A DNA stretch of 64,000 nucleotides from Geitlerinema sp. BBD 1991-9. Lineage in GTDB: Bacteria; Cyanobacteriota; Cyanobacteriia; Cyanobacteriales; Geitlerinemataceae. A program made the position numbers and the translations under genes. The notes beneath the pieces were generated by a model. It searched no databases. It worked only from the letters and a program-made list of their open reading frames with translations, and was not told where the DNA came from. Where the stretch lies: assembly GCA_001657325.1 (NCBI GenBank), contig LWRO01000026.1, positions 1 to 64,000 on the forward strand. Direction: 5' to 3'. Positions 17,647 to 26,934 of the stretch are shown piece after piece (position 1 is the stretch's first letter; each line of letters starts with the position of its first letter).

Positions 17647-18066
17647 TTATCGATCGAGGGACTGTCCGTAAAAGTCTAATACTCGAATTCCATCCCAAAG
17701 ATGTTGGTAGTCCGCCACAAAATCCTCATGAACGGGATGGGAACGATAACGATCGAGATCGGCTAAATTTTCAAATTCCATATAAATCGCCAGATCGTAA
17801 TCTCCAATGTGAACGGGTCGATCGTCACGGGCCGTTTCCCCAAATTCAAGGGTTAACACACCCGGAATTTTTTGAAGTTGGTACAATCCCACTTCAACGA
17901 GTTCGTCGATTTCAGCTTGAGATACTTCCGGCTTGAGATCGACTAGCACGATATGACGAACGATCGACGAGTTAGCATGACGGCGCTGGACTTCCCTGGA
18001 CACGGGAAGGCTAACGCTGAAAGAGCCGAGTGTCAGTCCCGTTAAAAGTATTGAATAGACGTTCAC
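17647..18066 (-). CDS. Dabb (stress-responsive alpha/beta-barrel) domain protein, exported
   Basis: 139 residues. An N-terminal hydrophobic segment (about 5-22) may be a signal or anchor. The Dabb ferredoxin-like domain spans about residues 36-135, with VRHIVLVDLKPEVSQAEID, KIPGVLTLEFGE, YDLAIYMEFENLADLDRY and the conserved HPVHEDFV motif. Dabb proteins dimerise into barrels; some are polyketide cyclases, most are of unknown function. A periplasmic location would be unusual for the family, so the signal assignment is tentative. Confidence 0.8.
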   Translation of the reverse strand: MNVYSILLTGLTLGSFSVSLPVSREVQRRHANSSIVRHIVLVDLKPEVSQAEIDELVEVGLYQLQKIPGVLTLEFGETARDDRPVHIGDYDLAIYMEFENLADLDRYRSHPVHEDFVADYQHLWDGIRVLDFYGQSLDR

Positions 18067-18212
18067 GTTGACCTTTCTACTCGATTTCGATTTGGCTGTC
18101 GGGTGAAGTTGCAGACTCCACCCGAAACAAACTAGGCGCCAGAAGTCGATTTTGCACGAGGATCGGTCAAATCCAACGTAGCTGCAACGCTCGATCTCGT
18201 TTGACCGATCTC

Positions 18213-18313
18213 ATACCATTTTTAAAAATTCATGCCATAGATGTCTGTAGGGGCGAACGGTGTTCGCCCAAGTTCAGCCGAAGATCTCTAGCAGAATTAT
18301 CGAGAAATGGTAT
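18213..18313 (+). repeat. Dispersed repeat family A, copy 2 (complete, MITE-like)
   Basis: 101 bp with perfect 9-bp terminal inverted repeats ATACCATTT (18213-18221) and AAATGGTAT (18305-18313). An internal hairpin GGGCGAAC-ggt-GTTCGCCC sits near 18250. It shares its body with copies at 2075 and 56605. No coding sequence. This copy defines the ends of the family. Confidence 0.75.
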
Positions 18314-18429
18314 CAGAAGCTCCGATCGGGACAACTCAGCTGTAGCCAAGTGACGACATTTCCACCAGACGGATTTCTCTGTGATTGGGGGTTTGGATAG
18401 AAACCTTCAGAAACCTAACGTTCGGAAAC

Positions 18430-19395
18430 TTAACGCGCGATTTCGCGGAAAATCACCTCGAGAATCTCAGTTGCACCCTGTTCGCGCAAGCGGTTCGCCA
18501 GCGTCACGCCTAGGGTTTCTGCATCCGTAGCGTTCCCCGTCACGGAATCCTTCACCAGTTGCTGTCCGTCGAGACTCGCCACCATTCCCGTGAGCGTGAG
18601 CTGTTCGCCCTCGATCGAGGTATTCACGCCGATAGGAACCTGACAGCCGCCTTCCAACGTCCGCAGAAACGCACGTTCGGCGAGACAGCGTTGCGTCGTC
18701 GGAACGTGTTCGATAACTTTGAGGAGTTCGAGAACTTCCGAATCGCCGTCTCGACATTCGATCCCTAACGCTCCTTGTCCGACGGCGTGAAGCGAAATTT
18801 CGGCGGGGACGACTTGATGAATACGATCGGCCATTCCCAATCGCTGCAATCCCGCCACGGCGAGGATAATCGCATCGTACTGTCCTTCGTCCAATTTCGC
18901 GAGGCGCGTGTTGAGGTTGCCGCGAATATCTTTAAATTGGAAATGGGGGTAGTGGTGACGCAGTTGCGCCAGGCGACGCAGCGAAGAGGTTCCGATAACT
19001 GCACCTTCGGGAAGGGTTTCGAGTTGTTTGTCTTGATGCTTCTCGTGAACGACGAGCGCATCAGCGGGATTTTCCCGTTCCGTCACACATCCTAAGATCA
19101 GCCCTTCGGGAAGATTGGTCGGTAAGTCTTTGAGGGAGTGAACGGCGAAATCCGTTTCGCCTTGGATCATTCCGACTTCGAGTTCTTTGGTAAACAAACC
19201 CTTATCGCCGATTTTCGCCAACGCAACATCGAGGATTTTGTCGCCCTGGGTACTCATCGTGTGGATTTCAAAGGTGCGATCGGGATAGCTTTCTTGCAGT
19301 CGATCGCGCACCCAGTGGGTTTGGACGAGGGCGAGTTGGCTTTTTCGAGAACCGATGCGAATCGTGCGGGGTTCGGCAGAAACAGAGGAAGTCAT
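18430..19395 (-). CDS. hemC: Hydroxymethylbilane synthase (porphobilinogen deaminase)
   Basis: Polymerises four porphobilinogen molecules to hydroxymethylbilane in the tetrapyrrole pathway, feeding chlorophyll, haem and phycobilins. About 321 residues. The N-terminal [14 protein letters not shown], the substrate-binding [13 protein letters not shown], the [11 protein letters not shown] loop and the dipyrromethane cofactor attachment Cys in [11 protein letters not shown] are all present. I use ATG 19395 ([15 protein letters not shown]); the longer frame adds 14 unlikely residues. It appears to be a single gene. Confidence 0.94.
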   Translation of the reverse strand: MTSSVSAEPRTIRIGSRKSQLALVQTHWVRDRLQESYPDRTFEIHTMSTQGDKILDVALAKIGDKGLFTKELEVGMIQGETDFAVHSLKDLPTNLPEGLILGCVTERENPADALVVHEKHQDKQLETLPEGAVIGTSSLRRLAQLRHHYPHFQFKDIRGNLNTRLAKLDEGQYDAIILAVAGLQRLGMADRIHQVVPAEISLHAVGQGALGIECRDGDSEVLELLKVIEHVPTTQRCLAERAFLRTLEGGCQVPIGVNTSIEGEQLTLTGMVASLDGQQLVKDSVTGNATDAETLGVTLANRLREQGATEILEVIFREIAR

Positions 19396-19498
19396 GGAAC
19401 GGTTGCTACAAAACAGGCTCGATCTAGAATACCGCAAGAGGGGGGGGTCGGGACGTTACGAAATCCGACGTTCCCGAACGGAGATCGAGTAGCTGTTC

Positions 19499-21133
19499 CT
19501 ATCGATCGATCTCGTCTGGATTTTCCCACGCCACCGACAACTCGCTTAACGGTTTTAACTCCGTTCCCGGATAGTAAAACGCCAAAATCTCGCGGCTGGA
19601 TTTTCCCACATCGGCTAAATGATACGCCCCGGTTTGACTCAACCCGACACCGTGTCCGAATCCACCACCGACAAACCTATAACCCCAAAGTGTTTTGTTT
19701 CCGTCTTTTTCTTCGTAAATCGGCTCGATATAGAATAAGGTACTGATCGGCGGGTAAAACGCATTGCGGATTTCGTCGTTGGGAATTTCGATAACGCCTG
19801 TATCCGTGGTAATTGTCATCTTCAAGATGCGCCCCGATACCGCTCGATCGACGATCTCGACGCTTTGGATTTTGGAAAAATCGATCGAGCGATTGTTTCG
19901 CTGATAATACCGCTTCAAAAACTCGGTCATCTCCTTTAAACTCGTCGCCTCTCGCCAGCGAAACGTATCCCACTTCGACTCGTTAAACCCGTCTTTCAAC
20001 GCCATAAACGCGCGCAAGTTCCCTTCGTCGTTCAAGGGTTTCGCCGCCAAATCCCACACTGCATTGACGGAATCGATAACAGCGGTAAGGTACGGACGCG
20101 CTTGGCCTTCCCAAATATCTTCGTAAGGTGCGGTGACACCGCCTGTCGTGGACGAATACAACGCATCGATGGGTTCGCCTTCGTCCGTCAAAATTTGTCC
20201 CGCTGTCGCTTCGATCGCGCGATCGGCGGTTTTGACGGTGTAATCTAATCCCCAATACACCTGACAGTGAGTGTCGGCGCAAAGTTGGTAATCGTCGATC
20301 GAGAATCGATGCAGGTTCCGAATTGCATAAGTTCGCGCGATAATTGCCTGTGCTTTCACCGCTTCGTAGGGGGCGTTCGGGCCGATTTCGTGGGGAACGA
20401 CACCGCGCAAATAGGTTTCGATAGGAACCTCGTTAACTAAGGTATAACTTCCATAGGCGTTCGGTTGTAAGCGCATCCGTCCGCCGTAAGTGCGCTCTCC
20501 GTCACGGTCGATCGCGCGAATGTTTCCCGAACTCACGGTAACGTCTAAGGTGTCGCGATTGTAGCGAAAACCATCCGCCACCCAACTCGCTTGAAGCTTT
20601 CGATCGAGAACTTGATTTTGCAGATACGCGATCTCGTATCCCTGTTGTTCGAGACTTTCGACTAACAGTCGCCGCAGCAGAGGCGATCGATAAACCTCTC
20701 GTTTCGCCCAAACTTCCCAAATATCGCTCGGTTGCGCGATTTCGACTTCAATTCCTCGATCGATCCATTCTTTCGCATCCTGTTCGGCGTTCTCGAAGCT
20801 GCGATGGGTACTCAACACCACCCGTTCGTCTAACACCAATTCGGATAATGGCTTCGGGACGATTTCCAACTTCAGTTCGGGGAGTTGTTGAGTTTGCGTC
20901 GTTCCATCGCCTCCCAGAAATTCAACAACGAGCGATCCTTGCGTCGGTTTCAACGTCAACGTATCACCCGCCTTTTCGCCGAATCGCTGCACGATACCGA
21001 CTTGAATCGCAAATTCCTCGGCGATGCTGACGCGGGGAAATCCCAACTCAACGAGGGCGAACAGAACAATAATGAAAGGGTGTGGTTTCTGCGCCCTTTC
21101 CCGAGTTGAATGTCTTTGGCGGTTTCTTGACAT
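19499..21133 (-). CDS. SpoIID/LytB domain protein (exported)
   Basis: About 544 residues. A hydrophobic signal (about residues 20-38) precedes about 150 residues of cyanobacterial N-terminal region, followed by the SpoIID domain: YLRGVVPHEIGPNAPYEAVKAQAIIARTYA and, near the C-terminus, GGGFGHGVGLSQTGAYHLAD. In Bacillus SpoIID is a lytic transglycosylase acting on denuded glycan; cyanobacterial homologues probably act on peptidoglycan too. I choose ATG 21133 (MSRNRQRHS...), which leaves 62 bp to the divergent ZorA-like gene; an alternative upstream codon would overlap it. Confidence 0.85.
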   Translation of the reverse strand: MSRNRQRHSTRERAQKPHPFIIVLFALVELGFPRVSIAEEFAIQVGIVQRFGEKAGDTLTLKPTQGSLVVEFLGGDGTTQTQQLPELKLEIVPKPLSELVLDERVVLSTHRSFENAEQDAKEWIDRGIEVEIAQPSDIWEVWAKREVYRSPLLRRLLVESLEQQGYEIAYLQNQVLDRKLQASWVADGFRYNRDTLDVTVSSGNIRAIDRDGERTYGGRMRLQPNAYGSYTLVNEVPIETYLRGVVPHEIGPNAPYEAVKAQAIIARTYAIRNLHRFSIDDYQLCADTHCQVYWGLDYTVKTADRAIEATAGQILTDEGEPIDALYSSTTGGVTAPYEDIWEGQARPYLTAVIDSVNAVWDLAAKPLNDEGNLRAFMALKDGFNESKWDTFRWREATSLKEMTEFLKRYYQRNNRSIDFSKIQSVEIVDRAVSGRILKMTITTDTGVIEIPNDEIRNAFYPPISTLFYIEPIYEEKDGNKTLWGYRFVGGGFGHGVGLSQTGAYHLADVGKSSREILAFYYPGTELKPLSELSVAWENPDEIDR

Positions 21134-21195
21134 CTGCGTCCCAAAACTTCTCGCCACTTTGTAAGATAGCAAATCGTGACCCAGGAGTTTCGCGC

Positions 21196-22614
21196 GTGCC
21201 AATCGAATTCGTCGAACGTATCGATACGTTATTTATCAGCCTCATCGCGAGTCTTTCGGTTGTGGGTATCGTTCTCGAACTGAGATCGATCGAGCGATAT
21301 TGGAATCGAGGCTGTCAAACGACGGCGAAAGTGGTTCGCTTGCTCTCGTCAAACCTGGGAAACGAGGCGATCCCCCTCGAACAACTCGACGATCGCGTCG
21401 TGCGCTGGCTTCTCGAACATCTTGACGGCGAGATTGAAGGAAACACGCAATCGAGTTTTCGTCCTCGTCGTGAAGGACACCGTTTCGTCTTACTCCGCTA
21501 TCCCAGCATTCTCGATCGAGGCGTTCCCCGAAGTCCCGTTGCGTTTGCGCCGACACTTTTGACGGCGTTAGGAGTATTGGGAACGTTTACCGGGATTTAC
21601 TTAGGATTGCAGCAAGTCAGTTTGGACTCGATCTCCGCGACGGAAACCCTTCTCGCCACGAGTACGCAACTCCTTGCGGGAATGAAGGTGGCGTTTTTTA
21701 CGTCGCTGTGTGGGTTGGGAAGTGCGAGTTTGTTCGTGGTGTTGTTGGCGATCGGCGATCGCGTGCGGTTGGGGCGGCGAAATATGCTTCGATCGACGTT
21801 AAATCGCATTGCATTTTTAGAGTCGCCAGGACGAATCCTCTCTCGCTTGACGACGGGAACGCAAGGAATCGAGGAATTGCGCCAAATTCGACAACTTCAA
21901 ACCGCGCAGTTGGAGGTTTTGCAAAGCCGCATCGCACCGGGAGAAATCCCAACGCAGCCATCACCGGACTCTCTCCCCACCGAACAAATCGAATCGATCG
22001 CGCAGCAACTCCAACGCAGCGGCGATCTAACGGAACAAACGCACGCGGCGATTTTACAGTGGGGGGAAACGCTGCAAACGTCGGTGTCGCAACTGGTGGA
22101 ATCGATCGAGGCGTTTCGCGAAATGCAACACGACACGATCGATCGATTACAGGGGTTTTCCGAACGGCTCGATCGATCGTTAGACAACTTCCAAACGCAG
22201 ACACAGGCGGCGTTAGCGGAAAGTACGCAACTCCAAAAATCGCTTCTCGACGACGTTCGCCAGCGCACGCAGGATATCTTAGAGCGCAGTCAAGCGGCGT
22301 TTTCAAGTCAATCAGACGTTTTACAAGCGGTTGGCGACGAAACGGTGAAAACGATGGAAACGTCACGCGCTCAGTTAATGGCGAGTTTGGAAAGCCTCGA
22401 CGGGATGTTTCGAGAAACTCGTCAAATTGTTGAAGAAGAGTTACAGCGGTTTCGTCTCGATTACCAATATGGATTGGATAACTTTTTTTCTCAGCAAAAC
22501 GAGTTGTTGAAGGAGACGTTAATCAAGCAGCGTCAGAATTTAGAGGAAGTCGGCGAACATTTCGTACAATCGCTATCGGAAGACGTGCAACAATTGGGAA
22601 ATGGAGATCGATAA
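21196..22614 (+). CDS. ZorA/MotA-like ion-channel protein with long coiled-coil tail
   Basis: 472 residues. Three hydrophobic segments (about 10-27, 118-142, 160-183) include the MotA/TolQ/ExbB-type channel helices PTLLTALGVLGTFTGIYLGL and LLAGMKVAFFTSLCGLGSA. After about residue 190 the protein is a long, Gln/Glu-rich coiled coil, as in ZorA, whose tail projects into the cytoplasm. Start: GTG 21196 preceded by CCAGGAG with 9-nt spacing; the frame runs 38 codons further upstream without support. Stop and the next ATG are adjacent (TAAATG), so it is coupled to the ZorB-like gene. No zorC, zorD or zorE is nearby. Confidence 0.8.
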   Translation: MPIEFVERIDTLFISLIASLSVVGIVLELRSIERYWNRGCQTTAKVVRLLSSNLGNEAIPLEQLDDRVVRWLLEHLDGEIEGNTQSSFRPRREGHRFVLLRYPSILDRGVPRSPVAFAPTLLTALGVLGTFTGIYLGLQQVSLDSISATETLLATSTQLLAGMKVAFFTSLCGLGSASLFVVLLAIGDRVRLGRRNMLRSTLNRIAFLESPGRILSRLTTGTQGIEELRQIRQLQTAQLEVLQSRIAPGEIPTQPSPDSLPTEQIESIAQQLQRSGDLTEQTHAAILQWGETLQTSVSQLVESIEAFREMQHDTIDRLQGFSERLDRSLDNFQTQTQAALAESTQLQKSLLDDVRQRTQDILERSQAAFSSQSDVLQAVGDETVKTMETSRAQLMASLESLDGMFRETRQIVEEELQRFRLDYQYGLDNFFSQQNELLKETLIKQRQNLEEVGEHFVQSLSEDVQQLGNGDR

Positions 22615-23283
22615 ATGGACGGTTGGTCGAACGGCGAAGTTGAAGTATCTCACCTCGAAGAAGATTCGGGAATATGGCTTTCGATTGGCGATCTCATGTC
22701 GGGGTTGTTGATGTTTTTTGCCTTGCTGTTTATTACCGTTATGGTACAGTTGAAGCAGTATCAAGAGGCGATCGATCGATTGCCTGTCGTCGTCCTCAAC
22801 GCTATTGAAAAGGATTTGAGCGGTGAAGATATTCGCGTCGATCCCGACACGGGTGACGTGAGTATCGGCGACTGGATTTTATTCGACAAAAACAGTGCGG
22901 AACTTAAAGCAGAAGGAAAGCAATTTTTAAAGAATTTTATTCCGATTTATAGTGATATTATTTTCTCGAATCCAGATTTTGAAAGTCAGATTGTTCGCGT
23001 GATCGTTGAAGGTCACACGAGTTCCGATGGCGACGAAATCGAAAATTTAAAACTGAGCTTAAATCGATCTTTAGCTGTTTCTAATTATATCTTTTCTGAA
23101 GAATTAAAATTTAAAAATAAAGATAAATTTTTGCAAAAAATTCTAACATCGGGGCGAGGCGAACTCGATGCTATTCAAGCAGCAGACGATCCGATCGATC
23201 GAAAAGTGGTCTTTCGCTTCCAACTCAAACGTCCCAACTTTCAAGAATTTCTCTCTCATTCCGGTACGACCGATCCTGAATAA
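22615..23283 (+). CDS. ZorB/MotB-like OmpA-domain stator protein
   Basis: 222 residues. One transmembrane helix near the N-terminus (about 23-44) contains IGDLMSGLLMFFALLFI, where the Asp sits at the position of the ion-carrying Asp of MotB/ZorB. An OmpA/MotB peptidoglycan-binding domain follows (about 85-210): LFDKNSAELKAEG, VIVEGHTSSDGD, LSLNRSLAVSNY. It starts immediately after the ZorA-like stop codon. The pair should form a cell-wall-anchored ion-driven motor unit. The convergent DUF3084 gene ends 13 bp downstream, so the operon has only these two genes. Confidence 0.82.
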   Translation: MDGWSNGEVEVSHLEEDSGIWLSIGDLMSGLLMFFALLFITVMVQLKQYQEAIDRLPVVVLNAIEKDLSGEDIRVDPDTGDVSIGDWILFDKNSAELKAEGKQFLKNFIPIYSDIIFSNPDFESQIVRVIVEGHTSSDGDEIENLKLSLNRSLAVSNYIFSEELKFKNKDKFLQKILTSGRGELDAIQAADDPIDRKVVFRFQLKRPNFQEFLSHSGTTDPE

Positions 23284-23296
23284 CGTAGTTCGTTCG

Positions 23297-24796
23297 TCAA
23301 TCGTCGTCTTCGGCTTCCGCTTCTGCTTCTTCTTCCATTTCTACCTCCTCGATCGTCTCCGTTTGCAACAAAATCTCTCCCTCTCGAACGACCACGAGCT
23401 TCAATTGCAACACGTTCGCAGTATAGGTGGTACTCTGCGCGATCGCTCGCACTTCCACTTCTCCATCTTGAGCGATAAGCTGTTCTAAAAACAGCGAAAT
23501 GGTCTCCGGTCGACCGTCCCCAATTCGGAGTCGTTCCGCCAAAATTCCCTGACGTTCCGCCTTGAACCGAACGGCTTCCACGAGCCAATAAATGTTCTGA
23601 ATCGCCTCTTCGGGGGTCGAGCTGGCTAAATCGATCGAGGTGGTGGCGATTGCTTCTCCTTCTTCAAAAATCACTTCGTTGCGGATCACTTCAAAGAAAA
23701 CTCGGACGTTTTCTTCTCCCGAGATGTAGTTTCCCGAAGACATCACCCGCACGACATATTCCTGACTGTCGGACAATCGATCGAGCAATCGATCGACTTC
23801 TTCACCCTCCACTTGAACCGTCGGTTCTTCGGGGGGATCGATTCCCGGCCGTGTCAGTTGGAGCGCCACGCGATCGGCTTCTTGCAACAACGCCAATACC
23901 GCGCGTTCAGCTTGTTCCCAGTCCACGACGCGCACCGTCGCCGATGCTAACACCTGTCCGCGACCGATAGCCACGCGCCGCTCTCGCAACAGTTGAAAGT
24001 TTTGTTCCAACACCTGAACTTGCTGTTCTAAGACGATTTGCTGTCGTTCCAATTCATCGAGGAGCCGTTCCCGTTGGGCGAGTAATTGGTCTTGTCGGGC
24101 CAGTTCCCGTTCCTGACGTGCGAGAAGGTCTTGGTTGCGTTGAATTTCTCGATCGCGCAATGCGAGTTGCTGTCGAACCCGTTCGGTTCGATCGAGCAAT
24201 TCTTGTCGTTCGGCCTGTAACTGCTGAATTTCCGCCTGAAGCCGTTCCCGCTGCGAGATCGTCTGACTCAACTCCTGCTCGATGCGAGCGATTTCCGCCT
24301 CCGCTTGTTGGCGCTGTACGTCCGCCTCGTTCAACCGAACCTCCGTTTCGAGCAGTTGTGCTTCCGTTTGCACTTGCTTTTCCAGAGAGATCGCCAAATC
24401 CTGCGAGACCTTCCGCAACGCTTGATTGAGAGAGCTGAGCCGTTGTTGCGCCGCGCGCTGTCGGTTGTGCGCTTCCGTCAGTTCGATTTCGACCTGTTCC
24501 TTTTGATGCTGCGTCTCCTGTAAGTCGCGCCGCGCTGAATACAAATCCTGCTGAATTTCTTCGAGTTCGAACAATCCCGTTCGCAGTTGCTTGTCGATCG
24601 CCAGTAAAATCCCCAAAGTCGAAGCCGAAATTAAGCCCCCCGTCACGATCGTCACCAGCGTCGCCGTACTGCGCGGACGCAGGTTAAACAGGCTCAATCG
24701 AGCTTTTCCCACCTTCGTTCCAATGCGATCTCCGGCGGTGGCGATCGCGCAACCGAGTACCAACATCGCCACGATCAAAACGTACCCGGTGGTCAT
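23297..24796 (-). CDS. DUF3084 coiled-coil membrane protein
   Basis: 499 residues, cyanobacteria-typical. Two N-terminal transmembrane helices (about 3-22 and 45-65, with a conserved GKARLSLFNLRPR segment between) are followed by a long coiled coil (about 75-265, rich in Gln, Glu and Arg) and a globular C-terminal domain. The last about 20 residues are almost entirely acidic (EEEAEAEAEDDD). It is probably an envelope- or division-related scaffold; the function is not established. Confidence 0.85.
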   Translation of the reverse strand: MTTGYVLIVAMLVLGCAIATAGDRIGTKVGKARLSLFNLRPRSTATLVTIVTGGLISASTLGILLAIDKQLRTGLFELEEIQQDLYSARRDLQETQHQKEQVEIELTEAHNRQRAAQQRLSSLNQALRKVSQDLAISLEKQVQTEAQLLETEVRLNEADVQRQQAEAEIARIEQELSQTISQRERLQAEIQQLQAERQELLDRTERVRQQLALRDREIQRNQDLLARQERELARQDQLLAQRERLLDELERQQIVLEQQVQVLEQNFQLLRERRVAIGRGQVLASATVRVVDWEQAERAVLALLQEADRVALQLTRPGIDPPEEPTVQVEGEEVDRLLDRLSDSQEYVVRVMSSGNYISGEENVRVFFEVIRNEVIFEEGEAIATTSIDLASSTPEEAIQNIYWLVEAVRFKAERQGILAERLRIGDGRPETISLFLEQLIAQDGEVEVRAIAQSTTYTANVLQLKLVVVREGEILLQTETIEEVEMEEEAEAEAEDDD

Positions 24797-25061
24797 TTAT
24801 CCCCACAACACTCCTTAAGAGACGGATGCACCGCCCTCGATCGTACCGTTCCCCAACTCTTCTCGCACGCACGCTCTCGTGAAGAGCTGTTACGGACAGA
24901 GCGTTCGCTCGTCAATACAAGCCGAGGATTTGCGATTGTGCCATCGATCGGGCATCGAATGCAACACCGACACCTCGATCGATAGCGGTTGCGATCGCAC
25001 TCCGCATGGGAGATCCGTTCCCATAGCGGGACGATCTCGATAAGGCTCGAAGCCAAATCCT

Positions 25062-25733
25062 CTAGGTAAACTGCTGGCTCAGAGCGACAGGATTGTGAAC
25101 GGTAATTTTTTTCTTGTGGATCGAAATCATTTTTTCCTGACGCAGGTCGCCGAGCAACCGCGTAACCGTCACCCGGGTCGAACCGATGGCTTCCGCAATG
25201 GCTTGGTGAGAGAGCTTTAAATCGATCGTAATGCCATCCGGGCTCGGAATGCCGAAATCCCGACACAAAATCAATAGAAAACTCACCAACCGCGATCCCA
25301 TATCTCGGTGTGCGAGTGTTTCGATCATCATCTCCGTTTGCAAAATCCGAGACGACAACCCTTGCAACATCAAAATCGAGAGATCGGGATCTTCCTTGAG
25401 CGCTTTTTCCACCTGTTCGATGGGAACCGACAGCAACTCTACGGGGGTAAACGCGACGGCGTGATAAAAACGGTCCGATCGATGTCCCGTAATCAGAGAT
25501 AGAACGCCGAACACGCTGTTTTCCCGCAGCAGCGCCACCGTAATCTCTTCTCCCGCCTCATACACGCGGGACAGCTTCACCGCCCCTTTGAGCAGGAAAT
25601 ACACCCGCTCGGCGGGATCGCCGGGAAAAAAGATGGTTTTCCCGCGTTCGTAAGACTCAACGACGGGTGGAAACGTTCCGCTACCCATTTGGCGGAATAC
25701 TGCTGCTAGTGGTCTGTCTTGCATTGCTACCAT
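25062..25733 (-). CDS. ntcA: NtcA, global nitrogen regulator (CRP/FNR family)
   Basis: Transcription factor that senses 2-oxoglutarate and activates nitrogen-assimilation genes. 223 residues from the ATG at 25733. The effector domain contains [22 protein letters not shown] and [18 protein letters not shown]; the DNA-binding helix-turn-helix is [24 protein letters not shown], identical in style to known NtcA proteins. The start at 25733 matches the usual family length; the ATG at 25724 has the better Shine-Dalgarno spacing (GGAAGGAAG nine bases before), so initiation there is also possible. A perfect NtcA box upstream (25877-25890) indicates autoregulation. Confidence 0.97.
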   Translation of the reverse strand: MVAMQDRPLAAVFRQMGSGTFPPVVESYERGKTIFFPGDPAERVYFLLKGAVKLSRVYEAGEEITVALLRENSVFGVLSLITGHRSDRFYHAVAFTPVELLSVPIEQVEKALKEDPDLSILMLQGLSSRILQTEMMIETLAHRDMGSRLVSFLLILCRDFGIPSPDGITIDLKLSHQAIAEAIGSTRVTVTRLLGDLRQEKMISIHKKKITVHNPVALSQQFT

Positions 25734-25876
25734 CTTCCTTCCCCTATCCAATGCCGTTAGGTGGCAGACTATCTGCTCGAGCGAGAACGGCAGATAAATT
25801 TAGATTCACTCGCCTGTTCGGGCTAATGTCTCGCACTCTCCTTAAACTACTTAAATTGACTCTTCAAAAAAAATTG

Positions 25877-25890
25877 GTAAAATCCGATAC
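25877..25890 (-). promoter_or_regulatory. NtcA-binding site upstream of ntcA
   Basis: Perfect GTA-N8-TAC palindrome (GTAaaatccgaTAC), 144 bp upstream of the ntcA start. On the minus strand it is followed by a T8 tract and AT-rich sequence with possible -10 hexamers (for example TAGTTT about 27 nt after the box). NtcA autoactivation from such a site is known in other cyanobacteria; use of this site is inferred. Confidence 0.75.
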
Positions 25891-26093
25891 TCCTCCTATC
25901 GCTCTAGAGCAAGTGTAGAGTTGCTTCAACGAGCATCTTTCCCCACGATTGTAGAATCTTTACGCAACTAATAGTGATATCTTGACAATATCTTAGCCAA
26001 AATCTCGGAAATCTCGAAGTCAACGGTCAGTCTCGAGGGATGTTCCCGTCGAACCTGCCTCGAGACTGACGAACGACCAACATTCATCAAACT

Positions 26094-26870
26094 ATGCTGG
26101 ATCTCACTGGAAAACACGCATTAGTGACGGGAATTGCCAATAACCGTTCGATCGCCTGGGGTATCGCTCAGCAACTCCACAAAGCTGGTGCGGATCTCGG
26201 TGTCACCTACCTCCCCGACGATCGAGGCCGCCACGAAAAGAAAGTCGAGAGCCTCGTCGAACCGCTTTCTCCGAGCCTGTTTCTGCCCTGCAACGTTCAA
26301 AATGACGACCAAACCCGCGATCTCTTCGATGCGATTCGAGACAAATGGGGAAAACTCGATATTTTGATTCACTGTCTCGCCTTCGCCGGGAAAGACGAAC
26401 TGAGTGGTGATTTCAGCGACACGACTCGCCAAGGTTATTTAAGAGCGCTCGAAATCAGCTCTTACTCGCTCGTTCAAATGGCAGCCCTCGCCAAACCGCT
26501 CCTGTCTGATGGAGCGAGCATCGTTACGCTTTCTTATCTCGGCGGCGTGCGCGTTATTCCCAACTATAACGTTATGGGAATTGCTAAAGCTGCGCTGGAG
26601 ATGAACGTGCGTTATCTCGCTGATGAATTCGGGCCCCAAAACGTCCGCGTTAACGCGATCTCTGCCGGGCCGATTCGCACTCTTGCTTCTTCTGCAGTTG
26701 GTGGCATTCACGAGATGCTCCGTCACTTCGAGGAACGCGCTCCCCTCCGTCGCACGGTGACGCAAACGGAAGTTGGCAACACAGCGGCTTTCCTCTGTAG
26801 CGATCTTTCGAGTGGTATTACAGGACAAGTTCTGTACGTTGATGCCGGCTACGAAATCCTCGGGATGTAG
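26094..26870 (+). CDS. fabI: Enoyl-[acyl-carrier-protein] reductase (NADH), FabI
   Basis: Last step of the fatty-acid elongation cycle. 258 residues, short-chain dehydrogenase fold. The N-terminal cofactor loop is GIANNRSIAWGIA, characteristic of FabI rather than FabG. The catalytic Tyr and Lys are in YNVMGIAKAALE (about residues 158-165), with the preceding SYLGGVRVIPN typical of FabI. The C-terminal SSGITGQVLYVDAGYEI is complete. Monocistronic; it is divergent from ntcA with about 360 bp between. Confidence 0.96.
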   Translation: MLDLTGKHALVTGIANNRSIAWGIAQQLHKAGADLGVTYLPDDRGRHEKKVESLVEPLSPSLFLPCNVQNDDQTRDLFDAIRDKWGKLDILIHCLAFAGKDELSGDFSDTTRQGYLRALEISSYSLVQMAALAKPLLSDGASIVTLSYLGGVRVIPNYNVMGIAKAALEMNVRYLADEFGPQNVRVNAISAGPIRTLASSAVGGIHEMLRHFEERAPLRRTVTQTEVGNTAAFLCSDLSSGITGQVLYVDAGYEILGM

Positions 26871-26934
26871 TTTTTAGGTGGAGAGGAGATGAGGAGGTGG
26901 GTCATTCGTTTCACTCCATCTCTCCATCTCCTCA

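Noticed and set aside
19499-24796. Complete Zorya defence system
   Set aside because: Only ZorA- and ZorB-like genes are present; no ZorC, ZorD or ZorE-like frame on either side.
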